NCBI RefSeq assembly: GCF_036850765.1
Contig: NC_089493.1
Coordinates: forward strand, 299,204,349-299,268,348
Reading direction: 5' to 3'
Length of the DNA stretch: 64,000 bases
DNA from: Saccopteryx bilineata
Taxonomy: Eukaryota; Chordata; Mammalia; Chiroptera; Emballonuridae
This document shows, piece after piece, positions 10,630 to 21,347 of the stretch. The translations under genes and the position numbers were made by a program. The notes under the pieces were generated by a model. It saw only the letters and a list, made by a program, of their open reading frames with translations, had not been told where the DNA came from and ran no database searches. How positions within the stretch are numbered: the first letter of the stretch is position 1; each line of letters opens with the position of its first letter.

Positions 10630-11060
10630 GTATTGTCTACATTTAATTTTATTGAGGTGAAATCCACATAGTGTAAAGTTAATCCTTGAAAAGTGAATAA
10701 TTCTGTGGCATTTAGCATATCCCTCACATCTATTTCCAAAACATTCTCATTCCCCCCAGATTTCCTCCTGTTGGTGACCAGTCACCTGACTGCTGGGGCC
10801 ATGGATTTGCCTGTTCTGCATATTTCACACCAATGGAATCACATGCTGTGGGACCCTGTGTGTCTGGCTTTTCCCCCTGAGCATCGTGCGTTCAAGGTCC
10901 GTCCAGGTTGTAGCCTGAGTCAGAACCTCGGTCTTGTTCATGACTGCGTACTATTCCACTGTGTGCACACATCCCATTCTGTTTATCCATCCATCCATTG
11001 GTGGACACTTGGGCTGCTTCCATCTTTTGGCTTGCGTGACGGGAAGGATTTGGGGGAACA
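10630..11060 (-). mobile_element. L1 3'-UTR fragment, antisense
   Basis: Classic antisense L1 order: ATTGAGGTGAAATCCACATA, CTGTGGCATTTAGCATATCC, CACCAATGGAATCACATGCT, TGTGTCTGGCTTTTCCCCCT, AGGTTGTAGCCTGAGTCAGA, TTGGTGGACACTTGGGCTGC. Non-coding tail of an old L1. Confidence 0.85.
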
Positions 11061-11383
11061 GGTGGGCTGATCTGCCCATCGTTCTTGAGGGAGAGGAGTT
11101 GGTCACGCAGAGGTGGGACCAGAGAGCCCCAGTCACACAGCCCAGGCCAGCGATGGATGAGGGCACCTCACACCCCAGGCGATGGCCGAGGGGACAACAT
11201 GCAGCTGCACTTGGGGTGCACTTTGCAGACAGAGCCCCCAGAAGTTGCCGCCCAGCTGAATATGCACGTGTGGAGATGATGACCCCAGGACCGGCCTGGA
11301 CCGGGGACCCCCATGTGCGAAGGACTCGCTCACGCATGTTGACCGTGAGGCCCTTTTCTTCGGGAGACGTGACCTAGCGGCAC
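11061..11383. other. Unique sequence, no feature seen
   Basis: Nothing recognised between the L1 fragment and the minisatellite. Confidence 0.4.
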
Positions 11384-12490
11384 TGTCCGTAGAAGGAAGT
11401 GGAGGGGCCGTTAGGGTCCCCCCCCCGTGAGGTCTGCCAGGGTCCAGGAGATTGACACTGTCTGTAGGAGGAAGTGGAGGGGCCGCTAGGGCCCCCCGTG
11501 GGGTCTGCCAGGGTCCAGGAGATTGACACTGTCTGTAGGAGGAAGTGGAGGGGCCGTTAGGGTCCCCCGTGGGGTCTGCCAGGGTCCAGGAGATTGACAC
11601 TGTCTGTAGAAGGAAGTGGAGGGGCCGCTAGGGCCCCCCGTGGGGTCCAGGAGATTGACACTGTCTGTAGAAGGAAGTGGAGGGGCCGCTAGGGCCCCCC
11701 GTGGGGTCTGCCAGGGTCCAGGAGATTGGCACTGTCTGTAGAAGGAAGTGGAGGGGCCGCTAGGGTCCCCCGTGGGGTCTGTCAGGGTCCAGGAGATTGA
11801 CACTGTCTGTAGAAGGAAGTGGAGGGGCCGCTAGGGCCCCCCGTGGGGTCTGCCAGGGTCCAGGAGATTCACACTGTCTGTAGAAGGAAGTGGAGGGGCC
11901 GTTAGGGCCCCCCGTGGGGTCCAGGAGATTGGCACTGTCTGTAGAAGGAAGTGGAGGGGCCGCTAGGGCCCCCCGTGGGGTCTGCCAGGGTCCAGGAGAT
12001 TGACACTGTCTGTAGAAGGAAGTGGAGGGGCCGCTAGGGCCCCCCGTGGGGTCTGTCAGGGTCCAGGAGATTGACACTGTCTGTAGAAGGAAGTGGAGGG
12101 GCCGCTAGGGCCCCCCGTGGGGTCTGCCAGGGTCCAGGAGATTCACACTGTCTGTAGAAGGAAGTGGAGGGGCCGTTAGGGCCCCCCGTGGGGTCCAGGA
12201 GATTGACACTGTCTGTAGAAGGAAGTGGAGGGGCCGCTAGGGCCCCCCGTGGGGTCTGTCAGGGTCCAGGAGATTGACATTGTCTGTAGAAGGAAGTGGA
12301 GGGGCCGCTAGGGTCCCCCGTGGGGTCTGCCAGGGTCCAGGAGATTGGCAGTCTGTAGAAGGAAGTGGAGGGGCTGCTAGGGCCCCCCGTGGGGTCTGCC
12401 AGGGTCCAGGAGATTGGCACTGTCTGTAGAAGGAAGTGGAGGGGCTGTTAGGGCCCCCCGTGAAGTCTGCCAGGGTCCAGGAGATTGGCA
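11384..12490. repeat. 71-bp minisatellite, ~16 copies, with 61-bp variant units
   Basis: The unit contains CACTGTCTGTAGAAGGAAGT, GGAGGGGCCGCTAGGGCCCC and GTCCAGGAGATTG. Unit starts: 11384, 11456, 11527, 11598, 11659, 11730, 11801, 11872, 11933, 12004, 12075, 12146, 12207, 12278, 12349 and 12418. Three units starting at 11598, 11872 and 12146 are 61 bp because TCTGCCAGGG is missing, so 61+71+71+71 recurs as a 274-bp higher-order unit. Minus-strand frames are open through the array but differ only by repeat phase. Confidence 0.97.
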
Positions 12491-13564
12491 CGCAAATGGC
12501 CACGCAGCAGCCGCTGGGACGCTGGGACAGCTGGGACACTGCTGCTCTACCCAAGCCCCTCCCGGCAGCCGCGCCCGAAATTCCAAAAGCGTTGCTCTCC
12601 TGAGACTTCAAGGGGCTGCGGCAGGGGCCAGGCCCGGAGAACATCCTGAGAGCGGCAGGCTATGAATAGCTCTGGGCACGGGGCTCCAGTGGCTCACCTG
12701 GTCCCAGCATTTCCCTCACACATTCCCAGGGGCCAGGACAGCGCCCGCGAGCCCGCCCGCCCGGGGGAGATTATCAGCAGGAACGCATGCCTCCCAATTT
12801 AGATGCCGCTTTCGCCTTTTAAAGGCACGGGAGCTGCCCGGCGCTGTGGCACCTGGACGCCGCGTGTCCATGCGATGCCTCCCCGGCCCGCGGCTCCACC
12901 CACACCACACCCGTTTGACGCCAGGCCAGGCTGTGTGCGGCAAGAGGACCCTGAGACTTGTCACCACCCGCCCGCAGCCAGCGTTGACCTCAGCCTGGGG
13001 GAATGTGGCACCCTCCGAATGAGGGCGGATCTGGACCCTTCCCGCTGGTGGGGACGGAAAGATAACGTGGCCCTCTTCCCTTTTTTGTCTGGTCACGGTG
13101 TCTGCCGGATGTGTTCCCCAGAGCCCCGCGGCCTTCGGGCTGGGTGTTGGGTCGGCAGCGGCAGCTCCGAATCTCTGGCGCTCGGACCCCGTGGGTTCCT
13201 CTACAGAAAGAGGATCTGAGCATCGGAGGCAGGCACCCTCGCCCGAGTCCCAGCTGTCCGAGCTCTGTTTGTGCGGTTGCCCGGAGCTGCTGGGTTATAA
13301 ATAGCAGGGTCAGCCGGGGCCACACAGAGCGGACACCGGGGACCGGCTGTTGTGAACAGTGACATCGCAGCCGGGCCTGCCAGGGGCTGCTGGCTACAGG
13401 CGGACGGCTGCGTCCTCAGTCACGTAGGGCTCGGTGACGTCTCCCACGTAGGGTGCCCACGGCCTCACGGGTCCATCGGGGGCCTCTCCTTTTTCCAGAA
13501 CCAGGGATGAGTGGCAAACGGTCAAGGAACCGTGCGGATGAGCTTGGTACACCCGGGACGTGTT
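12491..13564. other. Unique GC-rich sequence
   Basis: No repeat recognised. It holds one consensus TATA-box sequence (see 13295) but no supporting open frame or splice structure. Confidence 0.4.
13295..13302 (+). promoter_or_regulatory. TATA-box-like TATAAATA
   Basis: TATAAATA followed by GCAGGG, in GC-rich context, is a good match to the eukaryotic TATA box. No initiator, exon or downstream frame was identified, so it may be chance. Confidence 0.18.
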
Positions 13565-13816
13565 TAGGACGATGGTTTTGAAGTCAGTCTGCAGGACAGA
13601 CGAGGATGACCCCAGGGTCAGGCACCTGCCGTTGTCCCTGGTCCTGTTCTAAGGATCAGCCAGGGGCAGGCTGTCCCTGGGTTTCCGACGTGGCTTCAAC
13701 CACAATACCCACCGCAGACCCCGCCCAGGGTGGCCGTGAACCATGGTGTCCATGGACACGTGCATTTTTCTCAGTACACATGGCAAACACCTTTTCTCTT
13801 CCTTGTGATTCTTTCT

Positions 13817-14214
13817 TTTTTTTTTTTTTTTGTATTTTTCTGAAGCTGGAAACGGGGAGAGACAGTCAGACAGACTCCCGCATGCGCCCGACCGAGATCC
13901 ACCCGGCACGCCCACCAGGGGCGACACTCTTCCCACCAGGGGGCGATGCTCTGCCCCTCCGGGGCGTCGCTCTGCCGTGACCAGAGCCACTCTAGTGCCT
14001 GGGGCAGAGGCCAAGGAGCCACCCCCAGCGCCCGGGCCATCTTTGCTCCAATGGAGCCTCGGCTGCGGGAGGGGAAGAGAGAGACAGAGAGGAAGGAGGG
14101 GGTGGGGGTGGAGAAGCAAATGGGTGCTTCTCCTATGTGCCCTGGCCGGGAATTGAACCCGGGTCCCCCGCACGCCAGGCCGACGCTCTACTACTGAGCC
14201 AACTGGCCAGGGCC
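13817..14214 (-). mobile_element. Ves-like SINE, long variant (A), first duplicate
   Basis: Full-length antisense copy with T-run at left and GGCCAGGGCC-type head at right. The CTCF-like core CCACCAGGGGGCG is intact at 13933-13945. The tRNA-like boxes are at the right end. Confidence 0.95.
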
Positions 14215-14466
14215 TAGGACGATGGTTTTTAAGTCAGTCTGCAGGACAGACGAGGACGACCCCAGGGTCAGGCACCTGCCGTTGTCCCTGGTCCTGTTCT
14301 AAGGATCAGCCAGGGGCAGGCTGTCCCTGGGTTTCCGACGTGGCTTCAACCGCAATACCCACAGCAGACCCCGCCCAGGGTGGCCGTGAACCATGGTGTC
14401 CATGGACACGTGCATTTTTCTCAGTACACACGGCAAACGCCTTTTCTCTTCCTTGTGATTCTTTCT

Positions 14467-14867
14467 TTTTTTTTTTTTTTTTGTATTTTTCTGAAGCTGG
14501 AAACGGGGAGAGACAGTCAGACAGACTCCCGCATGCGCCCGACCGAGATCCACCCGGCACGCCCACCATGGGGCGACACTCTGCCCACCAGGGGGCGATG
14601 CTCTGCCCCTCCGGGGCGTCGCTCTGCCGTGACCAGAGCCACTCTAGTGCCTGGGGCAGAGGCCAAGGAGCCATCCCCAGCGCCCGGGCCATCTTTGCTC
14701 CAATGGAGCCTCGGCTGTGGGAGGGGAAGAGAGAGACAGAGAGGAAGGAGAGGGGGAAGGGTGGAGAAGCAGATGGGCGCCTCTCCTGTGTGCCCTGGCC
14801 GGGAATCGAACTCGGGTCCCCCGCACGCCAGGCCGATGCTCTACCGCTGAGCCAACCGGCCAGGGCC
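14467..14867 (-). mobile_element. Ves-like SINE, long variant (A), second duplicate
   Basis: Duplicate of the SINE at 13817. The CTCF-like core is at 14585-14597. Flanked by the original 11-bp target duplication TGATTCTTTCT (14456-14466 and 14869-14879). Confidence 0.95.
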
Positions 14868-15060
14868 ATGATTCTTTCTAATGTCTTCCTTCCCCGAGCT
14901 CACTCTGGCGTAAGAACGCCGAGTCCACTGCGTAGAACAGACACACACAGCGGCCGGCTGGGTCTCGGTGTTGTTCTTCACAGGGCTGCATGCCGGACAG
15001 AGGCAGCTCCAGTGTCCTTTCAACAGGGGCTGACACTGAGCTCTGCAGAGTCTGAACTCC
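14868..15060 (+). mobile_element. Tigger/MER2-like DNA transposon remnant (with 13775-13805)
   Basis: CTTTTCTCTTCCTTGTGATT left of the SINE joins AATGTCTTCCTTCCCCGAGC and GGCGTAAGAACGCC to its right. Together they follow the internal MER2/Tigger order (ctcttccttatgatt, ctttctctagctt, gtaagaatacag) also seen at 62290-62760. Diverged and end-less; the SINE and the tandem duplication have split it. Confidence 0.5.
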
Positions 15061-15469
15061 TGGAGTGACAGTGTGGTCACGGGCTGGGGGCGTCGGGTGG
15101 GGAGAGGTGCAGCGTGGAAGCTGAGATGCCTTGCTCGGAAGTCTGGTGCTCGGAGTGTTGGTGCCGTGATGGTGCAGGTGAGCGTGCAAAGGGGCGGGCA
15201 CTCCCTGTAAAGTCCCCCTGGGGTCCCCTCGGCAGGGACGGCTGCCCCAAGGGTCCCTCCGCAGAGCTGGCTGAGCCCGCTGACTTGTGTCGTGGGGGAT
15301 GGAACGGGTGACGCTGACCACAGCCCTCGGGTAGGCCAACATCTCTGCAAGCTCCCAACCAGGCCGGCGTTTGGGGCTCTTCCTGCAAAGGGTGTGTGTG
15401 TGTGTGTGTAGCAACAGCTGAGAAATGGAGAGGTCCTTTCTCTCTGTTGGGAGTAAGCAGCAAATCACC
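15061..15469. other. Unique GC-rich sequence, short TG run at 15391
   Basis: A GTGTGTGTGTGTGTG run lies at about 15391-15408. Nothing else recognised. Confidence 0.4.
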
Positions 15470-16600
15470 ATCAACCAGGGGCTTAAATGACAGACATTCA
15501 TGTTTCCCCGTCCTGGAGGGCAGACATCCAAGGTCCAGGGGTCCCAGGGCCGCGCTCCCTCTGGGGGCTGCAGGAAGGGTCCCCCCCTGCCTCTCCCAGC
15601 TCCTGGGGCTCCAGGCGTCCCCGGGCTGGTGGCCGCCTCCCTCCCGTCTCTGCCTCCGTCCCCACGTGGCTTCTCCTCTGTGTCTGCGTCTCCTCCTCCG
15701 TCTCTTCTTTTTTTTAAAAAAAAAAAATTTGTAAATTTTAATAATATGCAAAGATAATTCCAAGGTTTCTTTCTTTTTTTATAAATAAATTTTTATTTTA
15801 ATGGGGTGACATCAATAAATCAGGGTACATATATTCAAAGAAAACATTTCCAGGTTATCTTGTCATTTAGTTCTGTTGCATACCAATCACCCAAAGAGAG
15901 ATCGTCCTCCGTCACCCTCTATCCAGTTTTCTTTGTACCCCTCCCCCTTCCCCTCCCCCTCTCCCTCCTTCCCTCCCCCCACCCCCTGTAATCACCACAC
16001 TCTTGTCCATGTCTCTTAGTCTCGCTTTTATGTCCCACCAACGTATGGAATCCTGCAGTTCTTGTTTTTTTCTGATTCGCTTATTTCACTCTGCATAATG
16101 TTATCAAGATTCCACCATTCTGCTGTAAGTGATCCGATGTCAACATTTCTTATGGCTGAATAGTATACCATGGTGTATATGTGCCCCATCTTCTTTATCC
16201 AGTCTTCTATTTTTTTTTTTTTACAGTGATTAAAAGCCTTTAAGCAAACTCTTGGCCAATACAGCAAGAATCCATAAAAGAGTAGTGTCCTTAACCTGTT
16301 CACCAAGTCCAAGTTGGCCCCATCACCATGCCAAATCCCAGTCTCGGTGTGGCTTCTTCAGTGTTCCTTGGTTGAAGAGTCCCCTTAGTTTAGTCCAAAG
16401 TTGGTTTTTCCAGATGATAGTTCTTAAAATTAGTTTGTAATCCACTTTGGTTCTGGGAGGTAGATGTTGGTACGTCCACCTTATCTCTCCTCCTCCGTGT
16501 CTTCTAAGGTCCCTGTCGCTGGGTGCCTGCAGGGCCCCCCTGACCCAGGGTGGCTCCTCTCAGACCCTTCCCTCCATCCCGTCTGCGAAGGCTTTGCCAT
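15470..16600 (-). mobile_element. MaLR/MLT1-like LTR (copy b), split by an L1
   Basis: 15470-15708 and 16486-16600 together form the same block as copy a in reverse (GGCTCCAGGCGTCCCCGGGC, CCGTCCCCACGTGGCTTCTC, then AAGGTCCCTGTCGCTGGGTG, CTGACCCAGGGTGGCTCCTC). A 777-bp L1 insertion separates the halves. Confidence 0.65.
15709..16485 (-). mobile_element. Young bat L1 3' end with 20-bp target duplication
   Basis: Flanked by 15689-15708 and 16486-16505, which match at 19 of 20 bases. Reading antisense, TTTTATTTTAATGGGGTGAC and CAGGGTACATATATTCAAAG are the 3' UTR. Minus-strand 16080-16200 encodes the decayed ORF2 C-terminus (KKMGHIYTMVYYSAIRN, cf. the L1 motif IYTMEYYAAIKK). From 16208 a T-run opens a second segment (ACAGTGATTAAAAGCC ... 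GGTTGAAGAGTCCCC) that I cannot place, possibly a rearranged L1 5' part or a co-mobilised sequence. Confidence 0.8.
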
Positions 16601-16789
16601 CTAGGGTCCTGCTCCCAGGGGGAGGGGTTGATGGTGGCACACGTGGGTGGGGACTGCTCCTCAGCCTGCCGTGCCACTTGCGGCCCCTGGTGCCTGCTGA
16701 CTGCTTGTCAGGAGTCCCAGGGAGCGTCCTCCTCCTCCATGGGCTGCAATCCCCTTGGGGCGGGGAGCCGCCCTCAGAGAAGGTAGAGA

Positions 16790-17095
16790 CTTCCATCTGT
16801 CGGAGCTGCCGCAACACAACCCCAGAGACAGGATGACTTATAAACAGCAGACGTCGGCGTCTCCATTTGGAGGGTGGAGGTCCCAGGTCAAGGCGCCATC
16901 CAGCTCTGGGTCCTGGTGGGAGCTCTGTGGCCGGTTTGTGGGTGGGGATGGAGTCGTCTCCCTGTGTCCTCGCAGGGGGGAAGGAGCTGGGCTCTGGGGT
17001 TCCTTTGTATGAGGCACAAATCCCATTCACCTGTCATTCGTTTTCACTCTCATTCGCAGGCCCCCAGCACAGAACCTAACAGGGTACACGACTGC
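16790..17095 (-). mobile_element. MaLR (MLT1/MST-like) LTR remnant (copy c)
   Basis: Antisense order GAGCTGCCGCAACACAACCC, GACTTATAAACAGCAGACG, GGAGGTCCCAGGTCAAGGCG, GTCTCCCTGTGTCCTC and ATCCCATTCACCTGTCAT matches the reverse of MLT1/MST LTRs. A different subfamily from copies a and b. Confidence 0.55.
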
Positions 17096-18394
17096 CCCCA
17101 GGACCTGGTCCCCTCACAGAACCACCTCCATACCCAACCTGTGCGGGCGACACCGCCCTCTCCCCGCCTCCCTCGACTGTATGAGTTAGCAGAACGGCTC
17201 GCTTCGCCCGCCCTGAGGACCCGGGGACCCTCCTCTGGAAGCGCTTGCTGTTGTCTCGGGAAGGGGCTCCCCGGGGACACAGCCCCTCTAACATCAGATG
17301 CCAGAACAGCTGTGCAGCTGAGCGGGCCCACGAGCAGCCACCCAGCCCGCTGTACTGGGCTCCGGCCGCCGCGGCAAACTTATTTCTCCCCCGACGCCTG
17401 TAAACCGAGTGTGGCCACCGTCTCCCAGGCCAATAAACGTCTGCAGGTCCCCGCGCCCACGAGCTTGTGAGCCTTCGGAAACACACTCTCGGTTTATTAG
17501 GTCGTAAAAGCCTGTTTAAGAGACGACGGGCGTGTGTGGGGGAGCTCAGGGCACCCCTGGTTCCCGGAGCTGGAGGGTGGTTACCAGACAGCCAGCACTG
17601 GGGTCAGGAGGTGCTGACCTGCAGGGAGGGGGGGGTGGTTGGTCGGGGTGACCTGCCGGGGGGCGGGGGGAGGGCTGCCAATGCAGGAGGGGGGCTGGGT
17701 GTAGGTCTTGCACAGATAGACTCCCTGCCACCTCGGCCACCCTCTGTCCCCAGCCGGCCGAGGGTGACGTGCCCAATGCTCGGTCAGCGTCGGGGAGGAG
17801 GAATCGCGCTGACCCGGGCCAGTGGGCCCTCCTTCCTGCGTGCCAGCTGCTTTGCGCTCTGAAGTTGCCAGTCCCCGTCCTGACCCCGACGGGTCTCCTC
17901 TCAGATGCAGGAGTGAGTGTGAAAGTGAATGCTTTGCACACACCCTACAGTTTCAAGTAAGGACACAGACGGGAAGAAGTCGGGTCCGGCCCTGTCTGTG
18001 CGCTGCTGACCCATCCCACTCTGGGGTCTGGGGTCCCCCCCCCCTAAGGAAATTCTCACTCTGCAGACGGACGGGGCCCAAGCCCCTCACCCCCCGCCCC
18101 GCCCCCTGCTGCTCTGACATTCCCATGACACGGTGACTGCGTCCCAGCTGTCTGAGGCTGTGCGCGAGCCTTTAATAGACCGGGACCAGAATGCACAGGG
18201 GCTGGGCCTGGGATTCCAGTTGGACAGCACGGCTTCTCTGTGATCCTGCTGGAATGCTAGCCGGCCAAGAGATGCCACTTTTCTAGGCTTCAAGCCAGTG
18301 ATGACAACCCCCCCTCCTCTCCACACAGCCTCGGTGGAGACGGTCCCCAACATCGAGTCTTCTGAGGGCACCCAACACTGTCACCCTGGTTTTT
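17096..18394. other. Unique GC-rich sequence, no feature seen
   Basis: Contains G/C runs (17632, 18043) and short AT-rich patches. No repeat, exon or RNA gene recognised. Confidence 0.4.
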
Positions 18395-18406
18395 AAAATG
18401 AATACA

Positions 18407-18782
18407 GCGCCCTGGCTGGTTGGCTCAGTGGTAGAGCGTCGGCCTGGCGTGCGGGGGACCCGGGTTCGATTCCTGGCCAGGGCACACAGGAGAAGCGCCC
18501 ATTTGCTTCTCCACCTCCCCCCTTCCTCTCTGTCTCTCTCTTCCCCTCCCGCAGCCCAGGCTCCATTGGAGCAAAGATGGCCCAGGCGCTGGGGATGGCT
18601 CCTTGGCCTCGGCCCCAGGCGGCAGAGTGACCCCCTGGAGGGGCAGAGCATCACCCCCTGGTGGGCAGAGCGTTGCCCCTGGTGGGCGTGCCGGGTGGAT
18701 CCCAGTCGGGCGCATGCGGGAGTCTGTCTAACTGTCTCTCCCCATTTCCAGCTTCAGAAAAATACAAAAAAAAAAAAAAAAA
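18407..18782 (+). mobile_element. Ves-like SINE, long variant (A)
   Basis: The head CCTGGCTGGTTGGCTCAGTG and box B GGTTCGATTCC are intact, and the A-tail ends at 18782. A 12-bp target duplication AAAATGAATACA lies at 18395-18406 and at 18779-18790 (overlapping the tail). The CTCF-like core is CpG-decayed here (CCACCAGGGGGTG on the minus strand, near 18655). Confidence 0.95.
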
Positions 18783-18876
18783 TGAATACAACATCACTAC
18801 CGTACGCTTAAAAATAGACGCAATGTTACTACCGTATCTTACAAAAATAAATGCAACACCACTGCCATATTTTTTA
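18779..18876. repeat. Three degenerate ~32-bp repeats
   Basis: Three units share an A-rich start, then ATACAACATCACTACCGTA, GACGCAATGTTACTACCGTA and AATGCAACACCACTGCCATA. The SINE at 18407 landed at the left edge of this small array. Confidence 0.6.
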
Positions 18877-19149
18877 GCGCCCCTTCACGTGAAACGGGGT
18901 GTCCGTGCAGCTGGGGGGTTGCACGCACCGAATGCTTCAAGTAACAGACGCGGCAGCCCCTGCAGGTGAGCCTTCTGTCTGTCCGTGGCCACTCACTGAC
19001 AGACGGCTGTTTCCACTCCGCAGGGTTCAGGGATCCAGTGCTGGCTCCACACCGCCGCCCGGGGACTGTTAGGAGCCATTCTGTCTCTGGAATCGGCTGG
19101 CATTACCTTTGATAAAAGATCAATAATCAGCAAAGTGCAAACCACCACG

Positions 19150-19511
19150 CCCTGATTTCCTAGGGCGGCTGTAACCTAGCTCCTCTTGGGGGAATTTCAA
19201 CAACAGAAGTTGAGGCTTTAGTAACCCTGAGGTTGCCTGCGTCTGGAGCCAGGGATCCTGGGACACCCTCCCTCTGGAGGCTCCAGGGAGGGTCCCCCCT
19301 GCCTCTCCCAGCTCCTGGGGCTCCAGGCGTCCCCGGGGCTGGTGGCCGCCTCCCTCCGTCTCTGCCTCCGTCCCCACGTGGCTTCTCCTCTTTGTCTGTG
19401 TCTCCTCCTCCATCTCTTCTAAGGTCCCTGTCACTGGGTGCCTGCAGGGCCCCCCCTGACCCAGGGTGACTCCTCTCAGACCTTTCCCTTCATCCCGTCT
19501 GCAAAAACCTT
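19150..19511 (-). mobile_element. MaLR/MLT1-like LTR remnant (copy d)
   Basis: Antisense block GGCGGCTGTAACCTAGCTCC, GGCTCCAGGGAGGGTCCCCC, CTCCGTCCCCACGTGGCTTC, AAGGTCCCTGTCACTGGGTG and CCCAGGGTGACTCCTCTCAG, the same family as copies a, b, e, g and i. A SINE is inserted at its left-hand LTR terminus. Confidence 0.6.
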
Positions 19512-19913
19512 GTTTTTTTGTTTTTTTTTTTAATTTCTGAAGCTGGAAACGGGGAGAGACAGTCAGACAGACTCCCGCATGCACCCGACTGGGATCCACC
19601 CGGCACGCCCACCAGGGGGCGACGCTCTGTCCACCAGGGGGCGATGCTCTGCCCCTCCGGGGCGTCGCTCTGCCGTGACCAGAGCCACTCTAGCGCCTGA
19701 GGCAGAGGCCAAGGAGCCATCCTCAGCGCCCGGGCCATCTTTGCTCCAATGGAGCCTTGGCTGCAGGAGGGGAAGAGAGAGACAGAGAGGAAGGAGGGGG
19801 TGGGGGGTGGAGAAGCAAATGGGCGCTTCTCCTGTGTGCCCTGGCTGGGAATTGAACCCGGGTCCCCTGCACACCAGGCCGACGCTCTACCGCTGAGCCA
19901 AACGGCCAGGGCC
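19512..19913 (-). mobile_element. Ves-like SINE, long variant (A)
   Basis: Full-length antisense copy. Two CTCF-like cores CCACCAGGGGGCG occur 22 bp apart at 19609-19621 and 19631-19643. Head boxes are at the right end. Confidence 0.95.
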
Positions 19914-20019
19914 GACACGTTTTTCTCTGAAAAAAAGACAGTGAAGGGAAGAGGTCTGGTGGTTGCTGGCCCTGTGCGGTGGTCTTGGAGGTGGGTTTAC
20001 AGGTTACACGGCTCTCTGC

Positions 20020-20260
20020 TCCCGTCCACGTCGTAGCCTGAGTCAGAGCCTCACTCCTTTTCATGGGTGTGTAATATTCCACCGTGTGCACGGACCCCTT
20101 CTGCTAAGCTCTTCACGTGCTGCTGACACCTGGGTTGTGTCTGCCTCTTGGCTGTTGTGACTAACGTTGCTGGAAGCACCTTTTGTTTGAGTCCCTGTAT
20201 GTAATTATCTCAGGGACACACCTAGGAGTGGGCTTGCTGGGCCAGGGGGTGACTGTTCCG
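20020..20260 (-). mobile_element. L1 3'-UTR fragment, antisense
   Basis: CGTAGCCTGAGTCAGAGCCT, TTCATGGGTGTGTAATATTC, CTTGGCTGTTGTGACTAACG and CACCTAGGAGTGGGCTTGCT follow the antisense L1 3' end. Confidence 0.75.
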
Positions 20261-20948
20261 TTTACTCAGGGGCCGAGAACTCGGCTTTCCCTTCTGGGCT
20301 GGTGGGCTCAGCTGCGAGCCCAGGTGTGGGGGTGGGTCTCGCCTCACCGCCACACAGGCTGGCACATCGATGCCCTGTGGGCACACTGCACGCTGGGCTC
20401 TGCTGCTGTCCCGTCCCCGTGCCAAGGGGGTCTGAGGAACCCCGAGGATGGAGCCCCTGCGGCGTCCTCTTCTGCCCCCCGGGTGCCCCACGATGTTTTC
20501 CTCCCTGCTTTCCCACCGCTGGGCTGAGCTGGGGTGGCAGGGCTGGGCAGCCGGGCCCTGGGCCATCATCACGGAAACCCCAGAGGACGCATATCTCGGC
20601 TCAGACTTTCCCCTGCCAGGACCTGGTTCACCCGCCCGGTGGTCACGAGGATGGAGGTGTGTCGGCTGGCTGACAGGGGCCCAGGGCTCATGCCGTGGGA
20701 TCGGGATGAGGGGAGGCGGCCCCAGTGCTGTCTTCACAGGACTGGCAGGCGTTCGAACAGTCTGCTCGCCCCCCAGACCTGCCCCAGTGAGTGTAGGGGG
20801 CAGCCTGGTGGGGACCGAGGCCTGAGACCCTCTGCTGCCCGCGGCTCTGGGACCAGCAGAGTGGGGGTGGGGGTGGGTGGGAATGGAGGATGCTGGAGGG
20901 AATGGAACAGTCTGTGTGCAGTTTTCTTCTATTTCTCTCTCTCTCTCT
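20261..20948. other. Unique GC-rich sequence, no feature seen
   Basis: Open frames on both strands are GC-driven. No gene signature. Confidence 0.4.
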
Positions 20949-21347
20949 TTTTTTTTTTTTTTTGTATTTTTCTGAAGCTGGAAATGGGGAGAGACAGTCA
21001 GACAGACTCCCGCATGCGCCTGACCGGGATCCACCCGGCACGCTCACCAGGGGCAAAGCTCTGCCCACCAGGGGGCGATGCTCTGCCCCTCCGGGGCGTC
21101 ACTCTGCTGCGACCAGAGCCACTCTAGTGCCTGGGGCAGAGGCCAAGGAGCCATCCCCAGCGCCCGGGCCATCTTTGCTCCAATGGAGCCTCGGCTGCAG
21201 GAGGGGAAGAGAGAGACAGAGAGGAAGGAGAGGGGGAGGGGTGGAGAAGCAGATGGGCGCTTCTCCTATGTGCCCTGGCCGGGAATCGAACCCGGGACGT
21301 CTGCACGCCAGGCTGATGCTCTACCACTGATCCAACCGGCCAGGGCC
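20949..21347 (-). mobile_element. Ves-like SINE, long variant (A)
   Basis: Full-length antisense copy between CT-rich flanks (CTCTCTCTCT both sides), consistent with a CT-rich target duplication. CTCF-like core at 21065-21077. Confidence 0.93.

Larger units (their letters stand above)
13565..14867. repeat. 650-bp tandem segmental duplication containing a SINE
   Basis: 13565-14214 and 14215-14867 are near-identical copies starting TAGGACGATGGTTTT, each with the same unique segment and the same antisense long-variant SINE. The SINE's duplicated target TGATTCTTTCT lies left of the SINE in both copies (13806-13816, 14456-14466). It lies right of the SINE only after the second copy (14869-14879). 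The SINE was therefore there before the duplication, and one breakpoint falls exactly at its 5' end. Copies differ by scattered substitutions and a few indels. Confidence 0.95.
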
